Assembly (NCBI GenBank): GCA_017483235.1
Contig: JAFULE010000152.1
Coordinates: forward strand, 1 to 5,361
Origin: Faecalibacterium sp.
Lineage (GTDB): Bacteria > Bacillota > Clostridia > Oscillospirales > Ruminococcaceae
DNA length: 5,361 nt
Direction: 5' to 3'
Both the position numbers and the translations under genes were made by a program. Below the pieces are notes generated by a model. It did no database searches, had not been told where the DNA came from, and saw nothing but the letters and a program-made list of their open reading frames with translations. Each line of letters starts with the position of its first letter. Positions within the stretch are counted from its first letter, which is position 1. Below, one piece after another: positions 1 through 5,361 of the stretch.

Positions 1-689
1 ATGCGACAGGGGAGTTTTCCTGGGTCAGCCTGAACTTTCAGTGCGGATTGCTGACGGTGGAAACTGCGGATGCCAGGGCAGTGCCGCAGATTGCTGCGGC
101 AGAGATCAGTGAACTGGTGGCAAAGGCCGCTGGAGTGATCACACGGGTTCTGCCGCAGGACGGAACGGTACTGGTGCAGCCGGGGCAAACGGTGCGGGCC
201 GGGCAGGTGTTGATCGGAACAGCAAGGGCAGATCGTGGAGGCGAGCTGCATTACCGCCGCGCCGACGGGGTGGTATTGGCGCGGGTGGCTTGGAACACGC
301 AGGTGCAGGTGCCCCTTACCCTGCAGCAGGAACATCTGACAGGGGCTTCCATAAGTGAATATGCACTATATACCGGCGCGCAGCTACAGCAGCGGGAGAA
401 TTATCGATATCGGTATTTTCAGCCCCAGTTGATTGGGCTGCCGCTGCCGCTATTGCTGCAGGAAACAACCGCATATCAAACCAGGCAGCAAACGATTACA
501 CGCACCGAAGAACTGGCGACTCAGCTTGCCAGACTTGACTGTGAACAGCAGCTGAATGCGGCCTTTCCGGACTGTACGATCCTTTCGCGGCAGGAGGACG
601 TTCGGATAGAAGCGGATCAGTTGACCTATGCTCTGCATGTGGAAATCGAGGCAGATATCTGCCGACGAAACGAGGGAGGTGGTGTGTGA
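1..689 (+). CDS. yqfD: YqfD-family sporulation protein, C-terminal part (5' end outside window)
   Basis: The reading frame is already open at the left edge (first complete codon at position 3) and ends with TGA at 687-689, giving 228 residues of a protein that is usually about 400 residues long. The start lies upstream of the window; the in-frame TTG at 48 is not a plausible start because the homologous frame continues to its left (WVSLNFQCGLLTVE). Family signs are a W-V-S-x-N stretch followed by a beta-rich segment with hydrophobic ends, then the segment at about 135-221 (GVITRVLPQDGTVLVQPGQT, followed by VRAGQVLIG). The latter resembles the 'A-x-DGVI-x-I-x-V-x-x-G-x-P-V-V-x-x-GD-x-V-x-x-G-x-x-LI' region of YqfD. 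The C-terminal half has a PLPL motif and a charged helical part typical of the family. In Bacillus subtilis YqfD is a sigma-E-controlled protein needed for efficient sporulation and lies just before phoH, as here; its biochemical role is unknown. The call rests on remembered family features plus synteny. Confidence 0.8.
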   Translation, partial: ATGEFSWVSLNFQCGLLTVETADARAVPQIAAAEISELVAKAAGVITRVLPQDGTVLVQPGQTVRAGQVLIGTARADRGGELHYRRADGVVLARVAWNTQVQVPLTLQQEHLTGASISEYALYTGAQLQQRENYRYRYFQPQLIGLPLPLLLQETTAYQTRQQTITRTEELATQLARLDCEQQLNAAFPDCTILSRQEDVRIEADQLTYALHVEIEADICRRNEGGGV

Positions 690-743
690 AAAGCAGAAAA
701 AAGATTTTGTGCAAATTTAATAGTTTCTTTTGGATAAATTTGG

Positions 744-752
744 TGATATAAT
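744..752 (+). promoter_or_regulatory. Extended -10 promoter for the phoH operon
   Basis: TGATATAAT is a perfect TGN-TATAAT extended -10 element (TATAAT at 747-752) in an AT-rich gap between yqfD and phoH. At a 17-bp spacer the -35 position is 724-729 (TTTCTT), a poor match to TTGACA, which is tolerable for an extended -10 promoter. Transcription would start near 758-760, about 57 bp before the phoH start codon. It would serve phoH and the closely spaced genes after it. The sequence match is seen directly; its activity is inferred. Confidence 0.65.
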
Positions 753-759
753 AACTACA

Positions 760-790
760 ATTGGAACATTTTCAAGGGAAATGTTCTGAT
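760..790 (+). promoter_or_regulatory. 5' leader hairpin of phoH mRNA
   Basis: An inverted repeat pairs 760-771 (ATTGGAACATTT) with 779-790 (AAATGTTCTGAT). It forms a 12-bp stem with two G-U wobbles and a 7-nt loop (TCAAGGG); the inner 8 bp, GAACATTT/AAATGTTC, are perfect. It starts at about the predicted transcription start and ends 15 nt before the GGAGG of phoH. It could stabilise the 5' end of the mRNA or be an operator palindrome. No U-tract follows, so it is not a good intrinsic terminator for yqfD. Confidence 0.5.
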
Positions 791-805
791 CAAATCGTCT
801 TTTGC

Positions 806-810
806 GGAGG
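806..810 (+). promoter_or_regulatory. phoH ribosome binding site
   Basis: GGAGG lies 6 nt before the ATG at 817. It decides the start: an in-frame TTG at 802 overlaps this Shine-Dalgarno sequence and has none of its own, so the five extra residues it would add are not part of the protein. Confidence 0.85.
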
Positions 811-816
811 AACGGA

Positions 817-1806
817 ATGGCCGAAAAGCAGATTGAATTAAACAGTGTGGATATTGCCGCTGCGGTGTTTGGCACCGGCGACAAAAACATTCGCCGGCTG
901 GAAAACGAGTTTGGTGTTACGGCGGTCTGCCGGGGTACCATGCTGAAGATCAGCGGCGAGATGGATGCGGTGTGCGCTGCAGCACGGGCTGTGGATGGAA
1001 TGATTCTGCTGATGGAAAACCACACCCCGCTGGAAGATCACACGGTCAATTACTGCATCAGTCTGGCCCGCGACGGCGAAGAAAAGCGCATCCGCGAACT
1101 GACCGAAGATTTTGTGGCCATCACTGCCAAAGGGCGGCCCATTCGCCCCAAAACACTGGGCCAGAAGGAATATCTGCAGGCGATCCGTGCAAACTCCATC
1201 ACCTTTGGCGTAGGCCCTGCCGGTACCGGCAAAACCTATCTTGCAGTGGCTATGGCGGTGAAGGCTTTTAAAGCAAAGGAAGTATCCCGCATTATCCTTA
1301 CCCGCCCTGCAGTGGAAGCAGGCGAAAAGCTTGGTTTCCTGCCCGGTGACCTGCAGCAGAAGGTAGACCCGTATCTGCGCCCGCTGTACGACGGCCTGTT
1401 TGATATGCTGGGTGAAGAAACTTTTGCCCGCCTGCTGGAAAAGCAGGTAATCGAAGTGGCCCCTCTGGCCTATATGCGCGGCCGAACGCTGGACGACTCG
1501 TTTATCATTCTGGACGAGGCGCAAAATACCACTCCTGAACAGATGAAGATGTTTTTGACCCGTATGGGCAACGGTTCCAAAATCGTTGTTACGGGCGACG
1601 TTACCCAGATCGACCTGCCCGACAAAAACCGCAGCGGCCTGGTGGATGCCTTGAAAGTGCTGAAAGGCATCGAGGGCATTGCCCAGATCCGCTTCTCGGA
1701 CAAGGACGTGGTTCGCCATCGTCTGGTGCAGGAAATCGTAAAAGCCTACGAGCGCGCGGGCAACACCAAGCCGGTGGCCCACGCCCCGCGATACAAACAA
1801 ATTTGA
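817..1806 (+). CDS. phoH: PhoH family ATPase (PhoH/YbeZ)
   Basis: This 329-residue protein is the usual length for the PhoH/YbeZ family, a cytoplasmic P-loop ATPase related to superfamily 1 helicases. Residues about 1-95 form the small N-terminal domain with a KH-like pattern (NIRRLENEFGV...GTMLKISGE). The PhoH ATPase domain follows from about residue 105. Visible motifs are the conserved PIRPKT-x-x-Q entry segment, Walker A GPAGTGKT at residues 133-140, the RPAVEAGEKLGFLPGDL block, Walker B FIILDEAQN at 229-237, and the VTGDVTQIDLP motif near 258-268. In other bacteria YbeZ partners with the endoribonuclease YbeY and is linked to rRNA and RNA metabolism. Here ybeY follows after 39 bp, which supports such a pairing. 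The Bacillus homologue is phoH (yqfE). The ATG at 817 is chosen because of its well-spaced GGAGG. The family assignment is very secure; the precise substrate is not known. Confidence 0.97.
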   Translation: MAEKQIELNSVDIAAAVFGTGDKNIRRLENEFGVTAVCRGTMLKISGEMDAVCAAARAVDGMILLMENHTPLEDHTVNYCISLARDGEEKRIRELTEDFVAITAKGRPIRPKTLGQKEYLQAIRANSITFGVGPAGTGKTYLAVAMAVKAFKAKEVSRIILTRPAVEAGEKLGFLPGDLQQKVDPYLRPLYDGLFDMLGEETFARLLEKQVIEVAPLAYMRGRTLDDSFIILDEAQNTTPEQMKMFLTRMGNGSKIVVTGDVTQIDLPDKNRSGLVDALKVLKGIEGIAQIRFSDKDVVRHRLVQEIVKAYERAGNTKPVAHAPRYKQI

Positions 1807-1845
1807 AGAAACAGCCGTTGTGAATCAGGAAATGAGGGATTGATC

Positions 1846-2343
1846 ATGTCCAACAAAGTGCTCATCACCAACGATCAAAAAGCAGTCAAGGTGCCGTCCG
1901 GCCTGCGGATTCTGATCCGCCGTGCCTGCAACGCGGTGCTGGAATACGAAAAGTTTGCTCACCCGGCCGAGATCAGCGTTACCTTTGTGGATAACGCACG
2001 CATTGCCGAACTGAACAATGAATACCGCAACAAGCCCATGCCCACCGATGTGCTCAGCTTTCCCCTTGGTCAGGACGGCGAGTATGATGTCAACGAAGCC
2101 AACGGCTGCGTGCTGCTGGGCGACATTGTCATCAGCATGGAGCGTGCCATGGAGCAGGCCGAGCTGTACGGTCATGCACTGCAGCGCGAGGTTGCGTTTC
2201 TGACCGTGCATTCTATGCTGCATCTTCTGGGCTACGACCACGAACAGGGTGGCCTTGAGGCGGTACATATGCGCGAGAAGGAAGAAGCCGTGCTGTATCA
2301 GCTGGGTCTGCCGCGCACGGTCAGCTATACCATCGACGAATAA
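1846..2343 (+). CDS. ybeY: Endoribonuclease YbeY (rRNA maturation factor)
   Basis: This 165-residue protein matches the normal YbeY length. YbeY is a zinc-dependent single-strand endoribonuclease, acting in the cytoplasm on 16S rRNA 3'-end maturation and 70S quality control. The UPF0054 signature is complete: H122-S-M-L-H126-L-L-G-Y-D-H132, giving the three histidine metal ligands. The family blocks NNEYRNKPMPTDVLSFP (TDVLSFP at 67-73) and GDIVIS (92-97) precede it, and the conserved RExAFLTVH helix is present. The start is the ATG at 1846, with GAGGG at 1834-1838 and a 7-nt spacer; the in-frame TTG at 1840 lies too close to that Shine-Dalgarno. It sits between phoH (39-bp gap) and era (22-bp gap). 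These are two genes whose products are known from Escherichia coli to cooperate with YbeY, so co-transcription fits its role. Confidence 0.97.
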   Translation: MSNKVLITNDQKAVKVPSGLRILIRRACNAVLEYEKFAHPAEISVTFVDNARIAELNNEYRNKPMPTDVLSFPLGQDGEYDVNEANGCVLLGDIVISMERAMEQAELYGHALQREVAFLTVHSMLHLLGYDHEQGGLEAVHMREKEEAVLYQLGLPRTVSYTIDE

Positions 2344-2353
2344 CGACAAAGGT

Positions 2354-2358
2354 AAGGA
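2354..2358 (+). promoter_or_regulatory. era ribosome binding site (supports TTG start)
   Basis: AAGGA lies 7 nt before the TTG at 2366, in the 22-bp gap after the ybeY stop. The era frame stays open far back into ybeY (to at least 2249), but only this TTG has a Shine-Dalgarno at proper distance, and the upstream codons do not look like Era. Confidence 0.7.
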
Positions 2359-2365
2359 AAAAAGT

Positions 2366-3295
2366 TTGAAAAAGCAAAACGAAGCCATTCTGGCGCAGAA
2401 TTTCCAGACAAAATCGGTTTTTGTGGCCATTGTGGGCCGGCCCAACGTGGGCAAATCCAGCATGACCAACCGTTTGGTGGGGGAAAAAGTAGCTATTGTT
2501 ACCTCCAAGCCACAAACCACCCGCACCCGCATTACCGGCGTTGTTACCCGCGGGCCGGTGCAGTATGTTCTGCTGGACACCCCCGGTGTGCACAAGGCGC
2601 GCAATAAGCTGGGCCAGCGAATGGACAAGACTGCCAGCGAGTCGATGGGCGATGTGGACGTGACCATGATGCTGTTCGAGCCGTATGGCGATTTGAACGA
2701 GTCGGAAAAAAGCTTGGTAGCCGCCATGCGTGGCCCGGCCATTGCGGTTATCAACAAAACCGATCTGCTGAAAAGCCCCGAGGATCTGCAGGCCCGAAAA
2801 CAGCAGTTGGAAGAGCTGGGGGTGTTCCAGAAGATTTATACCGCCAGTGTACGCGCCGACGAGGGATGCGACGAATTGTTTGCAGTTCTGGAGCAATACG
2901 GCCAGATTGGTCCCCATTACTTTGACGACGATGCCTATACCGATATGCCCGAAAAGGAACTGGTGGCCGAGATCATTCGCGAAAAGGCGCTGCTGTTTAT
3001 GCGGGACGAGATCCCTCACGGCATTGCGGTTGTGATCGAGCGGTTCAAAGAACGTGAAAACAGCGATATTATCGACATTGATGCCAACATTTTCTGCGAG
3101 CGTGAAAGCCACAAGGGTATGGTGATTGGCAAGGGTGGCGCTATGCTGAAAAAGATCGCCAGTGCAGCCCGTACCGATTGTGAAGACTTTTTGGGCTGCC
3201 GGGTCAATCTGCAGTGTTGGGTCAAGGTAAAAAGCGATTGGCGTGACAACGAGTATCTGCTGAACAGCTTCGGCTTCCGGCAGCAGAAAAACTGA
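2366..3295 (+). CDS. era: GTPase Era
   Basis: This 309-residue protein is the usual size of Era, the essential GTPase that binds the 3' end of 16S rRNA and acts in late 30S subunit assembly near the membrane. G1 is GRPNVGKSS at residues 24-32, G2 lies in KPQTTRTRI (48-56), G3 is DTPG (71-74), G4 is NKTD (130-133), and G5 is near TAS (159-161), a mild variant of the usual SA(K/L). The C-terminal KH domain has VIGKGGAMLKKI from residue 253 and ends with the family's WVKVKSDWRDNEYLL segment. The start codon is TTG (MKKQNEAILAQ...), with AAGGA 7 nt upstream; no ATG or GTG in this frame fits better. That gives a short N-terminal extension before the G1 strand. It follows ybeY by 22 bp and is probably co-translated with the ribosome-maturation genes ahead of it. 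The identification is secure; the start is likely. Confidence 0.97.
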   Translation: MKKQNEAILAQNFQTKSVFVAIVGRPNVGKSSMTNRLVGEKVAIVTSKPQTTRTRITGVVTRGPVQYVLLDTPGVHKARNKLGQRMDKTASESMGDVDVTMMLFEPYGDLNESEKSLVAAMRGPAIAVINKTDLLKSPEDLQARKQQLEELGVFQKIYTASVRADEGCDELFAVLEQYGQIGPHYFDDDAYTDMPEKELVAEIIREKALLFMRDEIPHGIAVVIERFKERENSDIIDIDANIFCERESHKGMVIGKGGAMLKKIASAARTDCEDFLGCRVNLQCWVKVKSDWRDNEYLLNSFGFRQQKN

Positions 3296-3316
3296 CCGGC
3301 AATTCGTCAGTGCCGG
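3296..3316 (+). repeat. Inverted repeat immediately after era stop
   Basis: CCGGCA at 3296-3301 pairs with TGCCGG at 3311-3316 around a 9-nt loop, directly behind the era TGA. The stem is short (6 bp) and is followed by ACAAAATTT rather than a T-run, so at best it is a weak terminator or a processing hairpin. Confidence 0.35.
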
Positions 3317-3340
3317 ACAAAATTTCCAGCTGCTTTGCGA

Positions 3341-3364
3341 TATGGTAGTGGCAATACTACCGTA
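3341..3364 (+). repeat. Palindrome/hairpin ahead of yqzL
   Basis: TATGGTAGT at 3341-3349 pairs with ACTACCGTA at 3356-3364 around the loop GGCAAT, giving a 9-bp stem with one G-U pair. It ends 4 nt before the Shine-Dalgarno GAGGTGG of the small yqzL-like gene. It could be a leader hairpin that affects ribosome access or mRNA cleavage, or a protein-binding palindrome. I recognise no known operator, and no clear promoter is visible beside it. Confidence 0.4.
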
Positions 3365-3379
3365 AAGCGAGGTGGTTGA

Positions 3380-3553
3380 ATGAATGCACAGACGCTGTGG
3401 CAGGCCTTTGCCCAAACCGGCGACGTCCGCCATTATCTGGCGTATCGGCAGCAGACGGTAAGCGAAGCTGCCGCACAGAAGGGAACTGTGGATGGATGCG
3501 ATCGTAACCCCCGGGCTGGTGCTTCGGGAAGTGAAATACCGCGAAGCGGATAA
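3380..3553 (+). CDS. yqzL: YqzL-like small protein
   Basis: A 57-codon ORF starts at ATG 3380, with GAGGTGG at 3369-3375 as a strong ribosome binding site. Its N-terminal part carries W7-x2-F10-x2-T13-G14-x4-Y19-L20-x-Y22, the pattern I recall for the YqzL family, tiny proteins of about 45-50 residues. In Bacillus, yqzL lies exactly between era and recO, as here. Function is unknown. The last 20 or so codons (from 3492) overlap the start of recO in another frame. The C-terminal tail (rich in G, S, P and R) looks unconstrained, as expected if recO drives that sequence. There is no signal peptide or membrane segment. Confidence comes from motif plus synteny plus ribosome binding site; the protein is too short to be certain. 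Confidence 0.75.
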   Translation: MNAQTLWQAFAQTGDVRHYLAYRQQTVSEAAAQKGTVDGCDRNPRAGASGSEIPRSG

Positions 3554-4238
3554 GATCATCACCCTGCTTACCCCGCAGCATGGTGTGGTCACTGCGCTTG
3601 CCAAGGGCAGCCTGCGGCTGAAAAACAAACTTTTCAGCGCCTGCGGGCTGTTTTGCTATTCGGAATTTACCCTTTTCCCGGGTAAAAACATGTTTACAGT
3701 GGACGAAGCGCAGATCAAAAATGTGTTCCATGGTCTGTCTTCCAGTGTGGAAGCCATGAGTCTGGCCATGTACATGGCCGAAACAGTGGCAACGCTGGAG
3801 CCTACCGGCGATGAAGCCGCCAGCGTGCTGCGGCTGACCTTGAACAGCCTGTACCTGCTCAGCGAAGGGCGGCTGACCCCGCAGCAGATCAAGGCAGTGT
3901 TTGAGCTTCGGGTCATGAGCGAGTGCGGCTATCTGCCAAAGCTGCTATGCTGTGCCGGCTGCTCCAAATACGACGGCGGTGCTTTTTATCTTGATCTGGT
4001 GGAAGGGGATCTTTTGTGTGCTGACTGTGCAGTGCAGCAGGGAAAAAGCCCCAATCTGGATGCAGGTGCTTTGTATGCGGTGCGGCATATCTGCCTTGTG
4101 GAAGAAAAAAAGATATTTTCCTTTACACTTACCCCCGATAGTATGCGCCGGCTTTCCAATGTGGCCGAGCAATATGCCCTCATCCATCTGGATAAACCCC
4201 TCAAAAGCTACGATTTTCTCAAAACTGTGCTGCCCTGA
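3492..4238 (+). CDS. recO: DNA repair protein RecO
   Basis: This 248-residue protein is the usual RecO length. RecO anneals complementary strands and, with RecR (and RecF), loads RecA onto SSB-coated single-stranded DNA in recombinational repair. The N-terminal OB-fold begins with the typical V-TPGLVLREVKYREADKIITL segment followed by GVVTALAKGSLR (residues about 1-80). The helical C-terminal domain carries a four-cysteine zinc site, C154-A-G-C157 and C176-A-D-C179, common in Gram-positive RecO. The segment FELRVMSECGYLPKL before it is also typical. The start is ATG 3492, with AAGGG at 3479-3483 and an 8-nt spacer, inside the 3' part of the yqzL-like gene (62-nt overlap including its stop). 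That suggests translational coupling. The neighbour mutS2 follows 32 bp later. Confidence 0.95.
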   Translation: MDAIVTPGLVLREVKYREADKIITLLTPQHGVVTALAKGSLRLKNKLFSACGLFCYSEFTLFPGKNMFTVDEAQIKNVFHGLSSSVEAMSLAMYMAETVATLEPTGDEAASVLRLTLNSLYLLSEGRLTPQQIKAVFELRVMSECGYLPKLLCCAGCSKYDGGAFYLDLVEGDLLCADCAVQQGKSPNLDAGALYAVRHICLVEEKKIFSFTLTPDSMRRLSNVAEQYALIHLDKPLKSYDFLKTVLP

Positions 4239-4250
4239 ACTGGGCAACAG
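4225..4250 (+). repeat. Hairpin over the recO stop codon
   Basis: TGCCC (4231-4235) pairs with GGGCA (4242-4246) around the stop-containing loop TGAACT. An outer CTGT/ACAG pair (4225-4228 with 4247-4250) adds 4 bp after a 2-nt bulge. No T-run follows, and the next ribosome binding site is 9 nt away, so it is not an intrinsic terminator. It may be a minor mRNA structure or chance. Confidence 0.3.
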
Positions 4251-4270
4251 CCGAACATAAAGGATATACA

Positions 4271-5361
4271 ATGGATTCAATGTATTTAAAAACGCTTGAG
4301 CTGGATAAAATCATCAGCCGGGCGGCGGAATATTGCGTTTGTTCCGAAGCGAAAGCACGGATGCTGCAGCTGCAGCCCCAAACCGACCCGGACGAGGTGC
4401 GCTATGCGCTCAGTCAGACCGATGCGATAAATACCTTGCTCATCAAGAATGGTTCGCCTCGGTTTGGCGGTGTGGATGGGGTAAGCGGGCTTGCCAGCCG
4501 TGCGGTCAAGGGCGGTATTCTTTCCATGGGTGATTTGCTGGAAGTGGCCGGTGCGCTGCGCAACTTCCGTAATCTGACCGAATGGTACGGCATGACCGAT
4601 CATGAGATGCTGCCAGTGGACGATCTGTTCTATGCGCTGGCACCTCAGCCCGGACTGGAAAAGCAGATCACCGATTCCATTCTGGCCCATGATCAGATGG
4701 CCGACACTGCATCGGCAACCCTGAACGATCTGCGCCGTAAAATCCGTGCCACAGAAAACAGCATCCGTGACCGGTTGGAAGGCCTGGTGCGCAATTCTTC
4801 AGCTTCCAAATACCTGCAGGAAACGGTGGTTTCCATCCGAAACGGGCGGTATGTGGTCCCGGTGAAAAGCGAACACAGGGGCGAAGTAGCCGGCATCATC
4901 CACGACGTTTCCTCCACCGGCGCCACTGTGTTTATCGAGCCGCAGGCTGTTGTAGAGGCCAATGCCCGCATTATGCAGTACCGTGCGCAGGAACTGCAGG
5001 AGATCGAGCGTATCCTCACCGCCTTTACCGCACAGGTGGCAGCTATCGAACCGCAGTTCCAGTACAGCTACGATGCCATGCTGCAAATCGATGTTTTGCT
5101 GGCAAAGGCGCGTATGGCACTGGAAATGGATGCTTTTATGCCGCAGGTGGCCTACGGGCAAAGCTTTTCACTCATTCGTGCCCGCCATCCGCTGATTGAA
5201 AAGAAAAAGTGTGTGCCCATCAATGTGCAGCTGGGCGAAGCATACGATTCGCTGATCATCACCGGCCCAAATACCGGCGGCAAAACCGTTACCCTGAAAA
5301 CAGCCGGCCTGCTGAGTGCAATGGCCCAGTGTGGTATGCTGATCCCCGCCGACGAGCGCAG
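4271..5361 (+). CDS. mutS2: Endonuclease MutS2, N-terminal part (3' end outside window)
   Basis: The frame opens at ATG 4271, with AAAGGA at 4259-4264 (6-nt spacer), and is still open at the right edge: 363 complete codons of a protein normally near 780-800 residues. The N-terminus MDSMYLKTLELDKII and the core/lever helices are typical of MutS2, not MutS1: there is no mismatch-recognition domain. R193-YVVPVK and the motif GIIHDVSSTGATVFIEP at 208-224 are diagnostic. Walker A is GPNTGGKT at 332-339. Walker B, the signature motif and the C-terminal KOW/Smr parts would lie beyond the window and cannot be checked. MutS2 proteins suppress homologous recombination in some bacteria. In Bacillus MutS2 also binds collided ribosomes and promotes their splitting. 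Its position 32 bp after recO fits either role. The second in-frame ATG (4280) is possible but less well spaced. Confidence 0.95.
   Translation, partial: MDSMYLKTLELDKIISRAAEYCVCSEAKARMLQLQPQTDPDEVRYALSQTDAINTLLIKNGSPRFGGVDGVSGLASRAVKGGILSMGDLLEVAGALRNFRNLTEWYGMTDHEMLPVDDLFYALAPQPGLEKQITDSILAHDQMADTASATLNDLRRKIRATENSIRDRLEGLVRNSSASKYLQETVVSIRNGRYVVPVKSEHRGEVAGIIHDVSSTGATVFIEPQAVVEANARIMQYRAQELQEIERILTAFTAQVAAIEPQFQYSYDAMLQIDVLLAKARMALEMDAFMPQVAYGQSFSLIRARHPLIEKKKCVPINVQLGEAYDSLIITGPNTGGKTVTLKTAGLLSAMAQCGMLIPADER

Noticed and set aside
764..786. GAAC...GTTC palindrome considered as a LexA/SOS box.
   Set aside because: The half-sites are 15 bp apart, whereas Gram-positive LexA boxes have GAAC-N4-GTTC.
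764..800. Hairpin considered as an intrinsic terminator of yqfD.
   Set aside because: The stem is AT-rich and followed by a mixed sequence with only a TCTTTT stretch some 13 nt downstream, and it lies downstream of a strong -10 element.
838..1800. A 320-codon open frame on the minus strand, antisense to phoH.
   Set aside because: It mirrors the GC-biased codon use of phoH, lies wholly within a gene with complete PhoH motifs, and shows low-complexity H/Q/F-rich translation without a recognisable domain.
1825..2757. A 310-codon open frame on the minus strand over ybeY and the front of era.
   Set aside because: It overlaps two genes with intact catalytic motifs on the plus strand and has no ribosome binding site or family features of its own.
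3384..3461. Alternative ATG frame starting at 3384, four bases after the yqzL ATG.
   Set aside because: It ends in an in-frame TAA after about 25 codons and has no family resemblance, while the frame from 3380 carries the YqzL core.
2321..3628. A 435-codon open frame on the minus strand across era, yqzL and the start of recO.
   Set aside because: It is antisense to well-identified genes; its translation has no recognisable motif and is typical of a shadow frame in GC-rich DNA.

Overview
The window is a compact, all-forward stretch of chromosomal housekeeping genes from a low-GC-type Gram-positive lineage with a fairly GC-rich genome, most likely a gut Clostridia of the Oscillospiraceae/Ruminococcaceae (a Faecalibacterium/Gemmiger/Subdoligranulum-like organism). 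That placement is inferred from three things: the gene set yqfD-phoH-ybeY-era-yqzL-recO, which is typical of Bacillota; strong GGAGG-type ribosome binding sites with a TTG start; and GC- and CTG/GCC-rich codon use. The exact genus cannot be proven from the sequence alone.

Layout, left to right: the 3' part of a yqfD-like sporulation gene (1-689); a 127-bp AT-rich gap holding a perfect extended -10 promoter and a 12-bp-stem hairpin that begins at about the predicted transcription start; phoH (817-1806); ybeY (1846-2343); era with a TTG start (2366-3295); an 84-bp gap with two inverted repeats; a small yqzL-like gene (3380-3553) whose 3' third overlaps recO; recO (3492-4238); and mutS2 (from 4271, cut by the window end after its Walker A motif). 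Genes from phoH onward are separated by 22-84 bp or overlap, and I see no convincing intrinsic terminator. They are therefore probably one operon started by the promoter near 744-752.

The genes share a theme. PhoH (YbeZ-like ATPase), YbeY (rRNA endoribonuclease) and Era (16S rRNA-binding GTPase) act in ribosome maturation, and MutS2 is now linked to collided-ribosome handling in Bacillus. RecO is a recombination mediator, and YqzL is a tiny conserved protein of unknown function. Compared with the classic Bacillus order, the cluster lacks yqfF (pgpH) between phoH and ybeY, lacks dgkA and cdd between ybeY and era, and has mutS2 directly after recO.

I found no mobile element, CRISPR array, RNA gene or clearly novel system. 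The points worth a second look are small: the promoter/leader hairpin before phoH, a possible 21-codon GTGA-coupled ORF after yqfD, the intergenic palindromes before yqzL, and the yqzL/recO overlap.
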